Below, piece by piece: positions 1-5,452 of a stretch of DNA of 6,509 nucleotides. The translations under genes were made by a program, and so were the position numbers. Each line of letters begins with the position of its first letter. Position 1 is the first letter of the stretch. Source of the stretch: Planctomycetota bacterium (GTDB taxonomy: Bacteria > Planctomycetota > UBA1135); NCBI GenBank assembly GCA_027021325.1, contig JALUUN010000591.1, positions 1 through 6,509 on the forward strand, in the 5' to 3' direction. The notes beneath the pieces were generated by a model, which saw nothing but the letters and a program-made list of their open reading frames with translations, made no database searches and was not told the origin of the DNA.

Positions 1-684
1 GGCGAACGGGTTGCCGGCGGGCACCGCGTAGGGCCGGCCGCCTTCGCTCCGGTCCACATCGATGCGCAGGATCTTGCCGAGCCAGGTGCCCAGGTCCTGC
101 CCGGCGTTCAGAGGATCGTTGGCCGCCCCCCCATCCCCCAGGCTCAGGTAGAGGAAGCCGTCGGGACCGAAGAGCAGACAGCAGCCGTTGTGGTTGCCGA
201 AAGGCTCTTCGACCTCCAGGAGGATCTCCTCACTCGCCGGATCGGCACGCCGGTCCTCGGGAGCGGTGTAGCGCGCCAGAACGCCACGCCGGTGCCGGCC
301 GCGGTCCTCGCTTGCGGAATAGAAGACGAAGAGCTGGCGGTTCTCCTCGAAGCGCGGGTGGAAGACGATCGAGAGCAGGCCCTCCTCGTTGTGGCCCCCG
401 TCCCGGGCCTCGAAGACCTTGTCCCGGATGTCGAGGAAGACCTCGCTCCGGCGTATGTCGTCGCGGTTCTCGAAGACATGGATGCGACCGGCCTGGTCGG
501 CGACGTAGAGGAGGTCGTCGTCCTCCCCCGCCCAGGTCAGGAAGACCGGGCGCTCGAAACGCAGGGCGTCGAAGGCCGGTTCCAGGTCCAGATCGGGGAG
601 GTCTCCCTCACCCGGCGGCTCCTGGGCGGGCAGGGCCGGCGCCAGGCCAAGGAGGAGGGACGGAAGGAGGAGCGTGCGCGCCAA
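1..684 (-). CDS. PQQ-dependent sugar dehydrogenase (glucose/sorbosone dehydrogenase family), secreted, 3' end cut by window edge
   Basis: The gene enters from the right and runs off the left edge, so only the first 228 residues are present; family members are usually well over 350 residues. These are predicted periplasmic or secreted six-bladed beta-propeller enzymes (COG2133, related to soluble glucose dehydrogenase) that oxidise sugars with PQQ. No in-frame ATG exists. A TTG at 682-684 gives a convincing signal peptide (MARTLLLPSLLLGLAPALPA, then Q), and no strong Shine-Dalgarno precedes it. Visible family motifs are LLYVADQAGRIHVFENR (about 58-73), NEEGLLSIVFHPRF (about 99-112), and the core FGNHNG followed by FGPDGFLYLSLGDGG (about 162-186). 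His165 probably corresponds to the catalytic base of soluble glucose dehydrogenase. GKILRIDVD follows near residue 204. Two adjacent cysteines (168-169) sit where Gly or Ser is commoner. The family call is firm; the substrate is unknown. It diverges from the hydrolase gene on the other strand. Confidence 0.88.
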   Translation of the reverse strand, partial: MARTLLLPSLLLGLAPALPAQEPPGEGDLPDLDLEPAFDALRFERPVFLTWAGEDDDLLYVADQAGRIHVFENRDDIRRSEVFLDIRDKVFEARDGGHNEEGLLSIVFHPRFEENRQLFVFYSASEDRGRHRRGVLARYTAPEDRRADPASEEILLEVEEPFGNHNGCCLLFGPDGFLYLSLGDGGAANDPLNAGQDLGTWLGKILRIDVDRSEGGRPYAVPAGNPFA

Positions 685-749
685 GGGTTCGGGATCGGAG
701 CCGGAGGGAGAGCGCCGGACGAGAGCCGGCTGGGAGTCGTGGACGGAGC
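685..749. promoter_or_regulatory. Divergent spacer between sugar dehydrogenase and hydrolase genes
   Basis: This 65-bp gap separates the TTG start of the dehydrogenase from the preferred ATG of the hydrolase. It must hold both upstream control regions unless promoters lie inside the genes. I see no convincing -35/-10 pair. GGA at 741-743, 6 nt before the ATG at 750, is the only plausible weak ribosome-binding site for the rightward gene. Confidence 0.35.
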
Positions 750-1646
750 ATGGTAGACCGTCGCCCCATGAAGGCCCCGGAGCCCGCCGCCCGAAGCTTC
801 CGCATTCAGGGTCTGCCTCTCCGGATCTGGGACCACGGCGGCGAGGGCCGGCCCCTCCTCTTCCTCCACGGCTTCCTCGACACCGGACGCAGCTTCGACG
901 AGGCCGTCCGAGCCCTGGGGCCGGCCTGGCGCGGTTTGTGCCTGGACTGGCGCGGGCACGGCGGCAGCCGGCCCGTGCCCGAGGGCGCGAGCTTCCATCA
1001 GCTCGACCATCTGAAGGATCTGACCCTTCTCCTCGACCGCCTGGAGGAGGAGGGCCTCGCCCCCTTCGCCCTGGTCGGCCACTCCCTCGGCGGCATCGTC
1101 GCCTGTCTCCTCGCCGGCTCCCTGCCCGGACGGGTCCAGCGCCTGATCCTCGTGGACAGCCTGGGCGCGGTCGCCGAGGAGCCCGGGGAGGGGCCTGCCC
1201 GCCTCGGCGCCGTCCTCGAGCGCCTGCGCCAGGGACCGCGCCCCTTCCGCACCTTCGCCAGTCCGGAAGCGGCGGCCCGCCGGGTCCGGGAGAACAACCC
1301 CGGCCTCACCGAGGAGGGTGCACGGCGCATGGTCCGCTCCATCCTGGAGCGCACCGAGGACGGCCGCTACGCCTTCCCCTTCGATCCACGCCTGCGCGGC
1401 CCGTCCCCCGTCCGCTGGCCGGAGTCCTTCTGGCGCCGCCTCCTGGGCAGGATCGAGGCGCGGGTCCACGTCCTCCAGGCCGAGTACGGCTACGCCGACC
1501 GCCTGCCCGATGCCGAGGGTCGCTTCCGCGCCCTGCGCCGCGGCAGCCGCCGGCTCCTCGAAGGCGTCGGCCACCACGCCCACCTGGACGCCCCCGGGCT
1601 CCTGGCCCGGGCGATGGCCGCCTTCCTGGAGGAGGAGGCCTCCTAG
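750..1646 (+). CDS. Alpha/beta hydrolase (SERHL/MhpC-like serine hydrolase)
   Basis: This is a 298-residue alpha/beta-hydrolase-fold protein with no signal peptide, so it is probably cytoplasmic. The catalytic set is complete: an oxyanion-region HGF at 40-42, the nucleophile elbow GHSLGG with Ser112, a likely acid Asp250 (in GYADRLPD), and His275 in GVGHHAHLDAP. The motifs HGFLDTGRSF and LDWRGHGGS, and the LILVDSLG after the nucleophile strand, resemble the serine-hydrolase-like (SERHL) group, which act as esterases or related hydrolases. The substrate cannot be read from sequence. The ATG at 750 is chosen because GGA lies 6 nt upstream; the in-frame ATG at 768 (six residues shorter) is equally acceptable for the fold. 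Its TAG stop shares the bases CTAG with the stop of the convergent sigma-factor gene, leaving no room for a terminator between them. Confidence 0.9.
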   Translation: MVDRRPMKAPEPAARSFRIQGLPLRIWDHGGEGRPLLFLHGFLDTGRSFDEAVRALGPAWRGLCLDWRGHGGSRPVPEGASFHQLDHLKDLTLLLDRLEEEGLAPFALVGHSLGGIVACLLAGSLPGRVQRLILVDSLGAVAEEPGEGPARLGAVLERLRQGPRPFRTFASPEAAARRVRENNPGLTEEGARRMVRSILERTEDGRYAFPFDPRLRGPSPVRWPESFWRRLLGRIEARVHVLQAEYGYADRLPDAEGRFRALRRGSRRLLEGVGHHAHLDAPGLLARAMAAFLEEEAS

Positions 1647-2644
1647 TCCGCGGCCTCGGGGCCGAAGCGCGCTGCCTGTTCCTCCGGGCTCTCCTTGCCC
1701 AGGAGCTGGAGGCGGAGTTCGAGGGGGCCGTCCGGGCGGAAACGCGGAGCGGGCGGCGCCCCCGCTGCGACGGCCTCCAGGCGGCCGGGCGCCAGGGAGC
1801 CTTCCGCCGGAGCCCCGAGGAAGACCGGAGCGACGGTGCCCCGTGGCGCCGCGGCCGCCGCGGCCGCAAGGCCGGCGGGCGGCGGCGCCGGGACCGGGGC
1901 CGCCCGAGGCGCGGGGGCGGTCCCGCCCCAGGCGAGAACACCGGCCGCGAGACCCAGAGCGGCGGCGGCACGCCCGCGGGCGCTCCAGCGCGCGGCCCGG
2001 CGGCCCCAGGCCTCGAGCTGCAGGGCGACGCCGGCCGACGGCGCGGGCGGGGCCGCCAGGGCCAGGAGAGCGACCGCCCAGAGGCCACGGCCGTAGCGGC
2101 GGTCGAGGCGCTCGCGCAGGCGCGCCAGGGCACGCTGCTTGCGCTTGTTGACGGTGTCGGCCTGGACGCCCAGCCGGCGACCGATGTCCACGCAGCTCAG
2201 GCCTTCGCCGAAGCTCAGGCGCAAAGTCGCACGGTAGGGCTCGGGAAGATCCTCCACCGCCCTCCAGAGGTCGCGGCGCAGGTCCTCCCAGGCGAGCTGC
2301 TCCAGAGGGTCGAGCCGGCCCACCGGCCGGGCCTCTTCCTGAAGACGGTCCTCGCGGCGCCGGCGGCGGCTCTCGCTCCGCCAGTGCTTGAAGGCGAGAT
2401 TGCGCGCCACGGTGGCCAGCCAGGGACGCACCGGCCGGCCGCCCCGGGGCGGCTGAAGCCAGGCCACGAGCAGGGTCTCCTGGACCAGGTCCTCGGCCAG
2501 ACCGGCATCCCCGACGATACCGAGAAGGAGCTTGCGCAGGTACTCGCGCTCGGCGAGGAGGTCCTCCCAGGGAACCGGACGCTCTCCAGCGGACCGCTCG
2601 CGGGCGGCGGCGTTGCTTCGGGGACCCTGGTCGCGGAACAGCAT
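1643..2644 (-). CDS. ECF-type RNA polymerase sigma factor with hydrophobic, probably membrane-anchored C-terminal extension
   Basis: A 333-residue sigma-70 family protein. Region 2 spans about residues 32-100, with DAGLAEDLVQETLLVAW (core polymerase binding) and RPWLATVARNLAFKHWR (-10 recognition), followed by a very Arg-rich linker. Region 4 spans about 127-180, with LPEPYRATLRLSFGEGLS and a helix-turn-helix at IGRRLGVQADTVNKRKQRAL. Ordinary ECF factors end near 180-200 residues. Here about 150 more follow: a hydrophobic stretch at about 188-208 (LWAVALLALAAPP...), an Arg-rich patch, a second hydrophobic stretch at about 226-240 (AAAALGLAAGVLAWG), then an Ala/Pro-rich tail. Sigma factors with C-terminal extensions are known in Planctomycetota; a membrane-tethering or self-inhibiting role is inference. 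No anti-sigma gene lies beside it. The ATG at 2644 is the only sensible start, although no Shine-Dalgarno is visible. pepE lies 149 bp upstream on the same strand, so co-transcription is possible. The target regulon is unknown. Confidence 0.9.
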   Translation of the reverse strand: MLFRDQGPRSNAAARERSAGERPVPWEDLLAEREYLRKLLLGIVGDAGLAEDLVQETLLVAWLQPPRGGRPVRPWLATVARNLAFKHWRSESRRRRREDRLQEEARPVGRLDPLEQLAWEDLRRDLWRAVEDLPEPYRATLRLSFGEGLSCVDIGRRLGVQADTVNKRKQRALARLRERLDRRYGRGLWAVALLALAAPPAPSAGVALQLEAWGRRAARWSARGRAAAALGLAAGVLAWGGTAPAPRAAPVPAPPPAGLAAAAAAAPRGTVAPVFLGAPAEGSLAPGRLEAVAAGAPPAPRFRPDGPLELRLQLLGKESPEEQAARFGPEAAD

Positions 2645-2657
2645 GGCCGGAGGGGAC

Positions 2658-2677
2658 GGGCGGCGGGAAAGCCGCCC
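2658..2677. promoter_or_regulatory. GC-rich inverted repeat just upstream of the sigma-factor start
   Basis: GGGCGGC (2658-2664) and GCCGCCC (2671-2677) form a perfect 7-bp stem around a 6-nt loop (GGGAAA on the plus strand). On the minus strand it lies between pepE and the sigma gene, 13 nt before the sigma ATG, where it could form in the mRNA leader. No run of T follows it on the minus strand, so it is not a normal intrinsic terminator for pepE; on the plus strand only TTCT follows. A role in translation or partial termination is possible but unproven. The remaining spacer (2678-2793) shows no clear promoter or gene. Confidence 0.4.
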
Positions 2678-2793
2678 TTCTGGTGTATCCGAGGACGCGC
2701 CGCCGGTCCAGGAAACCCGCCCCGCCGGCGCCAGGAAGGGCGGCGGATTTCCCGTCCATTCCCGGAACCCTCCGGCGTGGCAGAGCGTCGCCC

Positions 2794-3525
2794 TCAGCCG
2801 GCGGGGGCCGGCTCCAGGAGGCCCGGGATCTCCTCGCCGGGGGCCAGGTCCACAGGCTCCCGGCCGCGCCGGAAGAGGCGGGCCGGAGCAGCCTCCAGGC
2901 GGACCCGACCCTCTCCTACCCACAGGAGCCCGCTCTCCTCGAGGCCGACCACGGGCCGGTCGTGGTGCTCGTGGTACTCCCGGATGCGGTCGTCCCGGGT
3001 CTCGCCGAAGTGCTCCACGAGCTCCTCCCCGCGACGGTAGAGAAGGCGGCCCGGGTAATAGTGCGGGTTCACCTGGAAGGGCACGAGGCCGAAGGCCTCG
3101 AAAGAGGGCGGCTGAACGACGGGCATGTCGTTGGTGGTCTGGATCGTCGGGCAGGCGGCATTGGTGCCGGCGCTCACACCCAGGTAGGGAACGCCCTCCT
3201 CCAGGACGCGCCGGCGCACGGCCTCGCGGATGCCGCAGCGGTGGATCCAGGCTGCCAGAAGGAAGCTGTTGCCGCCTCCGACGTAGAGGGCCTCGGCATC
3301 CTCGACCGCTCGCACCGGGTCCTCGTGGCGGTGGATGCCGTCGAGGTCGAAGCCCGCGTCCAGGCCCGCGCGGCACAGGCTCTGGAGGTAGCCCTCGTGG
3401 TCGGGAAGGGCCCAGGGCACAAAGAGGATGCGACGCACCCTCTCGAAGTGCCGGCGCATGGCCCGGATCAGGAGGGCCCGCCGCTCCGCGGTGCCGAAAC
3501 CGCCGCTCGCCAGAAGGACACGCAT
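2794..3525 (-). CDS. pepE: Dipeptidase E (alpha-aspartyl dipeptidase, peptidase family S51)
   Basis: A 243-residue cytoplasmic serine peptidase that cleaves dipeptides with N-terminal aspartate, used in peptide turnover. Key motifs match E. coli PepE closely: VGGGNSF at 82-88, GVSAGTNAACPTIQTTNDMP at 116-135, and NPHYYPGR at 153-160. Catalytic residues are Ser118 (in GVSAGTN), His155 (in NPH) and probably Asp133 (in TTNDMP), each offset by two from E. coli Ser120, His157 and Asp135. GETRDDRIREY at 174-184 is also typical of the family. Length is close to the E. coli enzyme, and nothing essential is missing. The ATG at 3525 gives the expected beta-strand start MRVLLASGG; only a weak purine-rich stretch precedes it. 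It is divergent from the putative selenoprotein gene (81-bp spacer) and upstream of the sigma gene on the same strand. Confidence 0.95.
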   Translation of the reverse strand: MRVLLASGGFGTAERRALLIRAMRRHFERVRRILFVPWALPDHEGYLQSLCRAGLDAGFDLDGIHRHEDPVRAVEDAEALYVGGGNSFLLAAWIHRCGIREAVRRRVLEEGVPYLGVSAGTNAACPTIQTTNDMPVVQPPSFEAFGLVPFQVNPHYYPGRLLYRRGEELVEHFGETRDDRIREYHEHHDRPVVGLEESGLLWVGEGRVRLEAAPARLFRRGREPVDLAPGEEIPGLLEPAPAG

Positions 3526-3606
3526 GCACCCAGCCTAGCGGCCGCGGCCGGCGGCGGCCCGGGAGCGGGGAGGCATCCGGCGGCCGGCGCGTCTAGGATC
3601 GGGGGC
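3526..3606. promoter_or_regulatory. Divergent spacer between pepE and the putative selenoprotein gene, with ribosome-binding site
   Basis: This 81-bp spacer is very GC-rich (GCGGCCGCGGCCGGCGGCGG near 3538-3557). AGGA at 3595-3598, 8 nt before the ATG at 3607, is a good ribosome-binding site for the rightward gene and supports that start. I see no convincing promoter elements for either direction. Confidence 0.5.
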
Positions 3607-3957
3607 ATGGACGAGAAGATCCACGTGATCGCCCAGGGGGCGCCTCCGGCCCTGGCGCCCCTGGCCGAACGCCTGCGCGCAGCCGGGATCGAGGCCGGCA
3701 TCGTCCAGCCTCCCGGCGCCAACGCCAATGCCTGAGGGACGAAGTTCCTGCTCGCGGTCGCGGGCGGAGACGAGGCGGCGCGGCGGGCGGTGGCTCTGCT
3801 GCGCGAGGCGGAGCTGGAAGGTATGAGCCCGGAGGAGCGCGCCGCCGCCGAGAAGGTCGTGGACCTGGACGCCGAGGAGATCGAGTGCCCGGCCTGCGGG
3901 CACCGCTTCGCGAGCGGCCCGGAGCGCTGCCCGGACTGCGGCCTGCGCCTGGGCTGA
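3607..3957 (+). CDS. Putative selenoprotein: small alpha/beta domain (DUF2007-like) with Sec at an in-frame TGA, plus C-terminal zinc ribbon
   Basis: Read through the TGA at 3733-3735, this frame encodes 116 residues ending at TGA 3955-3957. Residues 1-70 fit a beta-alpha-beta-beta-alpha pattern: KIHVIAQG; APLAERLRAAGIEA; GIVQPPG; GTKFLLAVAG; DEAARRAVALLREAE. This resembles DUF2007-type putative signal-transducing domains, by eye only. The TGA is codon 43, in the turn between the second and third strands. Residues 94-111 form a zinc ribbon, CPAC...CPDC (Cys 94, 97, 108, 111). The case for one gene is continuity. Both sides of the TGA have strong GC3 (69 of 73 codons after it), the domain pattern continues across it, and a SECIS-like hairpin follows directly. 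The start has a good AGGA site. Standard gene callers would stop at 3735 or call only a downstream fragment (for example from ATG 3823). Alternatives are a nonsense mutation of a Cys or Trp codon, or a sequencing error. The cellular role is unknown; a redox or metal-related role is inference from Sec plus four Cys. Confidence 0.75.
3733..3735 (+). other. In-frame TGA, candidate selenocysteine codon (residue 43)
   Basis: The local peptide reads GANANA-U-GTKFLLAV. The frame stays open for 73 sense codons after it with unchanged codon bias. TGA also serves as an ordinary stop in this window (pepE, the esterase, and this gene's own end), so reassignment of the code is unlikely. Confidence 0.7.
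3745..3769 (+). promoter_or_regulatory. Candidate bacterial SECIS stem-loop downstream of the in-frame TGA
   Basis: The upper stem GCUCGC (3750-3755) pairs with GCGGGC (3760-3765), six pairs with one G-U, closing the apical loop GGUC (3756-3759). U3749 is bulged. Below it CC (3747-3748) pairs with GG (3766-3767), then U3746 with A3768 and U3745 with G3769. The loop begins 20 nt after the TGA. The E. coli fdhF SECIS likewise has a GGUC loop and a bulged U read by SelB, with its loop about 18 nt after UGA. The upper stem here is longer (6 versus 3 pairs), which is tolerated in other bacterial SECIS elements. No folding program was run. Confidence 0.65.
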
Positions 3958-3958
3958 A

Positions 3959-5419
3959 TCAGCGCACCCGGCCGTCGGTCACGCCCGGCCAGCGGTCGGT
4001 GCGGAAGGGCGAAGCCGGAAGCCCCTCCTGGTTGCCCAGGTTGCAGCCGGGGTTGTCGGCCCATCCGTAGCGAACGGCGACCGGGGCCGGCTCCTCAGGA
4101 CACTCCAGGATCACCGTATCCCGGCCCTGGATGCTCGCCCGGGCGTGGTGGAAGACCTGGTCCTCTCCGGCGACGGTGAAGCCGCGCAGGGCGCCGCCGC
4201 CGAGCTCCAGGAGGCCGCCGGCGACGCGATCGAAGGCAAGGCGAACGCTGCCGTCGGACCGCACCTCCCATTCCCGCAGGATCGGCCCGCCGTCCACGAC
4301 CTCCTGGCCGTAGGCTACGCGCCGGGCGATCAGGGCCAGACGCCGGCCGACCTCGTGCTTGTTGCGCGGGTGGATGTCGCGCGCCTCGCCGAGGTCGATG
4401 ATGACGGCCTGGCCGGTGTTGGGAAGCTCCAGGGCCAGGGACTGCGCCTCCCGGAGTTCCGCCCAGTCACTATCGCCGGGCTCGGGCTTCCAGGCTTTGA
4501 AGGAGGCCAGCTGCACCCAGAGGAAGGGGAAGTCGCCCTGATCGAACTTCCTCCGCCAGGACCGGATCATGGTCGGGAACAGCTTCCGGTACTGCCAGGC
4601 GCGGCCGGCGTTGGACTCGCCCTGATACCAGATGACGCCGCGGATGCCAAAGCCGAAGAGCGGCGCGAGCATGCCGTTCATCAGGTGCGAGGCCTTGTGG
4701 TTCGGCGGCGCCTTCTCCACGTTCTCGAGAAGCGGTGCCAGATCCGGGTCGGCAGCGAGATCCTCGGGAGCCGTCCAGGCCTCGGCCGCCGAGCCGCCCC
4801 AGGCGCTCTCGATGAGCCCGATCTTGCAGTCCACCTGGGGCAGGAGTTCGCGGCCGAAGAAGTAGGCGACGGCGCTGAAGCCGAAGACCGTCTCCGGGGT
4901 GCAGGCGGACCACGAGGCACGGCAGTCCTCCTGAGGCTCGGCGGTGCTGGCCTTGGGCACTTGGAAGAGGCGCAGGTCCGGCTGGTCGGCCCCGGCGCGG
5001 AAGCCGGCAGTGTCCTGGATGCCATGGCGCATGGACCATTCCATGTTCGACTGCCCCGAGCAGATCCAGACCTCGCCGATCCAGACGTCGGTCAGCGTCC
5101 GGCTGTCGCTCCCTGAAGCCACGGTCACGGTGCCCGGACCGGAAGCAGGCAGGGCCTCGAGCGCGAGAGACCAGACACCGTCCTCGCCGGCCGTCGCCCT
5201 GCCGCTGCGCCGGAGCTCGCCGAAGGCCAGGTCGAGGCGTACCTCGGCGCCGGGCGCCGCCTTGCCGTGGAAGCGAAGCGGCGCTTCCCGCTGGAGCACC
5301 ATCCCATCTCCGTAGAGGGACGGGAGCCAGAGTGCGGAGCCGGACTCCTGGGCAGGGGCCGCGGGGAGCAGGAGACCGAGGAGGAGGGCGAGGAGCACAG
5401 GGAGCGGCATGATGTTCAT
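3959..5419 (-). CDS. Sialate O-acetylesterase (SASA/SGNH-type carbohydrate esterase), secreted
   Basis: A 486-residue exported esterase of the sialate O-acetylesterase family, which removes acetyl groups from sialic acids or plant polysaccharides. It opens with a signal peptide (MNIMPLPVLLALLLGLLLPA, then APA-Q). A beta-rich N-terminal domain follows, with LYGDGMVLQRE near 36-45 and WSLALEALPASGPGTVTV near 83-100. The catalytic domain has the nucleophile motif CSGQSNMEW with Ser124, GLIESAWGGSAAEAW at 201-215, GVIWYQGESNA at 261-271, and the Asp-His pair in EARDIHP (Asp348, His350). HEVGRRLALIA and the tail YGWADNPGCNLGNQEGLPASPFR are typical of the family. The ATG at 5419 is preferred over the in-frame ATG at 5410 because GGGAAG lies a few bases upstream. 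The gene ends 1 bp from the convergent putative selenoprotein gene. In bacteria such enzymes usually act on acetylated glycans such as xylan; the true substrate is not readable here. Confidence 0.93.
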   Translation of the reverse strand: MNIMPLPVLLALLLGLLLPAAPAQESGSALWLPSLYGDGMVLQREAPLRFHGKAAPGAEVRLDLAFGELRRSGRATAGEDGVWSLALEALPASGPGTVTVASGSDSRTLTDVWIGEVWICSGQSNMEWSMRHGIQDTAGFRAGADQPDLRLFQVPKASTAEPQEDCRASWSACTPETVFGFSAVAYFFGRELLPQVDCKIGLIESAWGGSAAEAWTAPEDLAADPDLAPLLENVEKAPPNHKASHLMNGMLAPLFGFGIRGVIWYQGESNAGRAWQYRKLFPTMIRSWRRKFDQGDFPFLWVQLASFKAWKPEPGDSDWAELREAQSLALELPNTGQAVIIDLGEARDIHPRNKHEVGRRLALIARRVAYGQEVVDGGPILREWEVRSDGSVRLAFDRVAGGLLELGGGALRGFTVAGEDQVFHHARASIQGRDTVILECPEEPAPVAVRYGWADNPGCNLGNQEGLPASPFRTDRWPGVTDGRVR

Positions 5420-5452
5420 GGTAGGCTTCCCAACCGGAACGCAAGGCCCGCC
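5420..5452. promoter_or_regulatory. 33-bp divergent spacer with ribosome-binding site for the FG-GAP lipoprotein gene
   Basis: The two divergent start codons are only 33 bp apart. AAGG at 5443-5446 is 6 nt before the GTG at 5453 and supports that start. GGGAAG on the minus strand (revcomp of CTTCCC, 5426-5431) can serve the esterase. The space is too short for two non-overlapping promoters, so promoters must overlap each other or the genes. Confidence 0.5.

Noticed and set aside
537..2759. Long open frame of 740 codons on the minus strand
   Set aside because: It lies antisense to the hydrolase and out of frame with the sigma factor. Its Arg/Pro/Gly-rich translation has no domain, as expected for GC-rich shadow frames.
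674..3040. Long open frame of 788 codons on the plus strand
   Set aside because: It covers the hydrolase out of frame and the sigma and pepE genes antisense. Composition is Pro/Arg/Gly-rich with no motif.
2645..3529. N-terminal extension of the sigma factor in its open frame
   Set aside because: The extension overlaps pepE out of frame and looks non-coding. The ATG at 2644 gives a normal sigma N-terminus.
3607..3735. A complete 42-residue small protein ending at the TGA
   Set aside because: It would end mid-domain, just after the second predicted strand. Coding signal continues in the same frame for 73 more codons to a zinc ribbon.
3733..3735. TGA read as Trp or Gly under an altered genetic code
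   Set aside because: TGA ends pepE, the esterase and this gene itself, and no other gene here contains an internal TGA.
3535..3903. Minus-strand open frame of 122 codons opposite the putative selenoprotein gene
   Set aside because: It shows no motif or domain, whereas the plus strand has a zinc ribbon and strong codon bias.
3607..3957. Plain pseudogene with a nonsense mutation
   Set aside because: Not excluded, but less favoured: there is no other lesion, codon bias is intact after the TGA, and a SECIS-like hairpin is correctly placed.
3823..3957. Independent 44-residue zinc-ribbon gene from the ATG at 3823
   Set aside because: The GGAAGG before it is only 1 nt from the ATG, too close for a ribosome-binding site. 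It would also leave 3736-3822, which is clearly coding, unexplained.
5436..5440. GGAAC resembling an ECF -35 element before the FG-GAP gene
   Set aside because: It is only 12 nt before the GTG, so the matching -10 and transcription start would fall inside the coding region.
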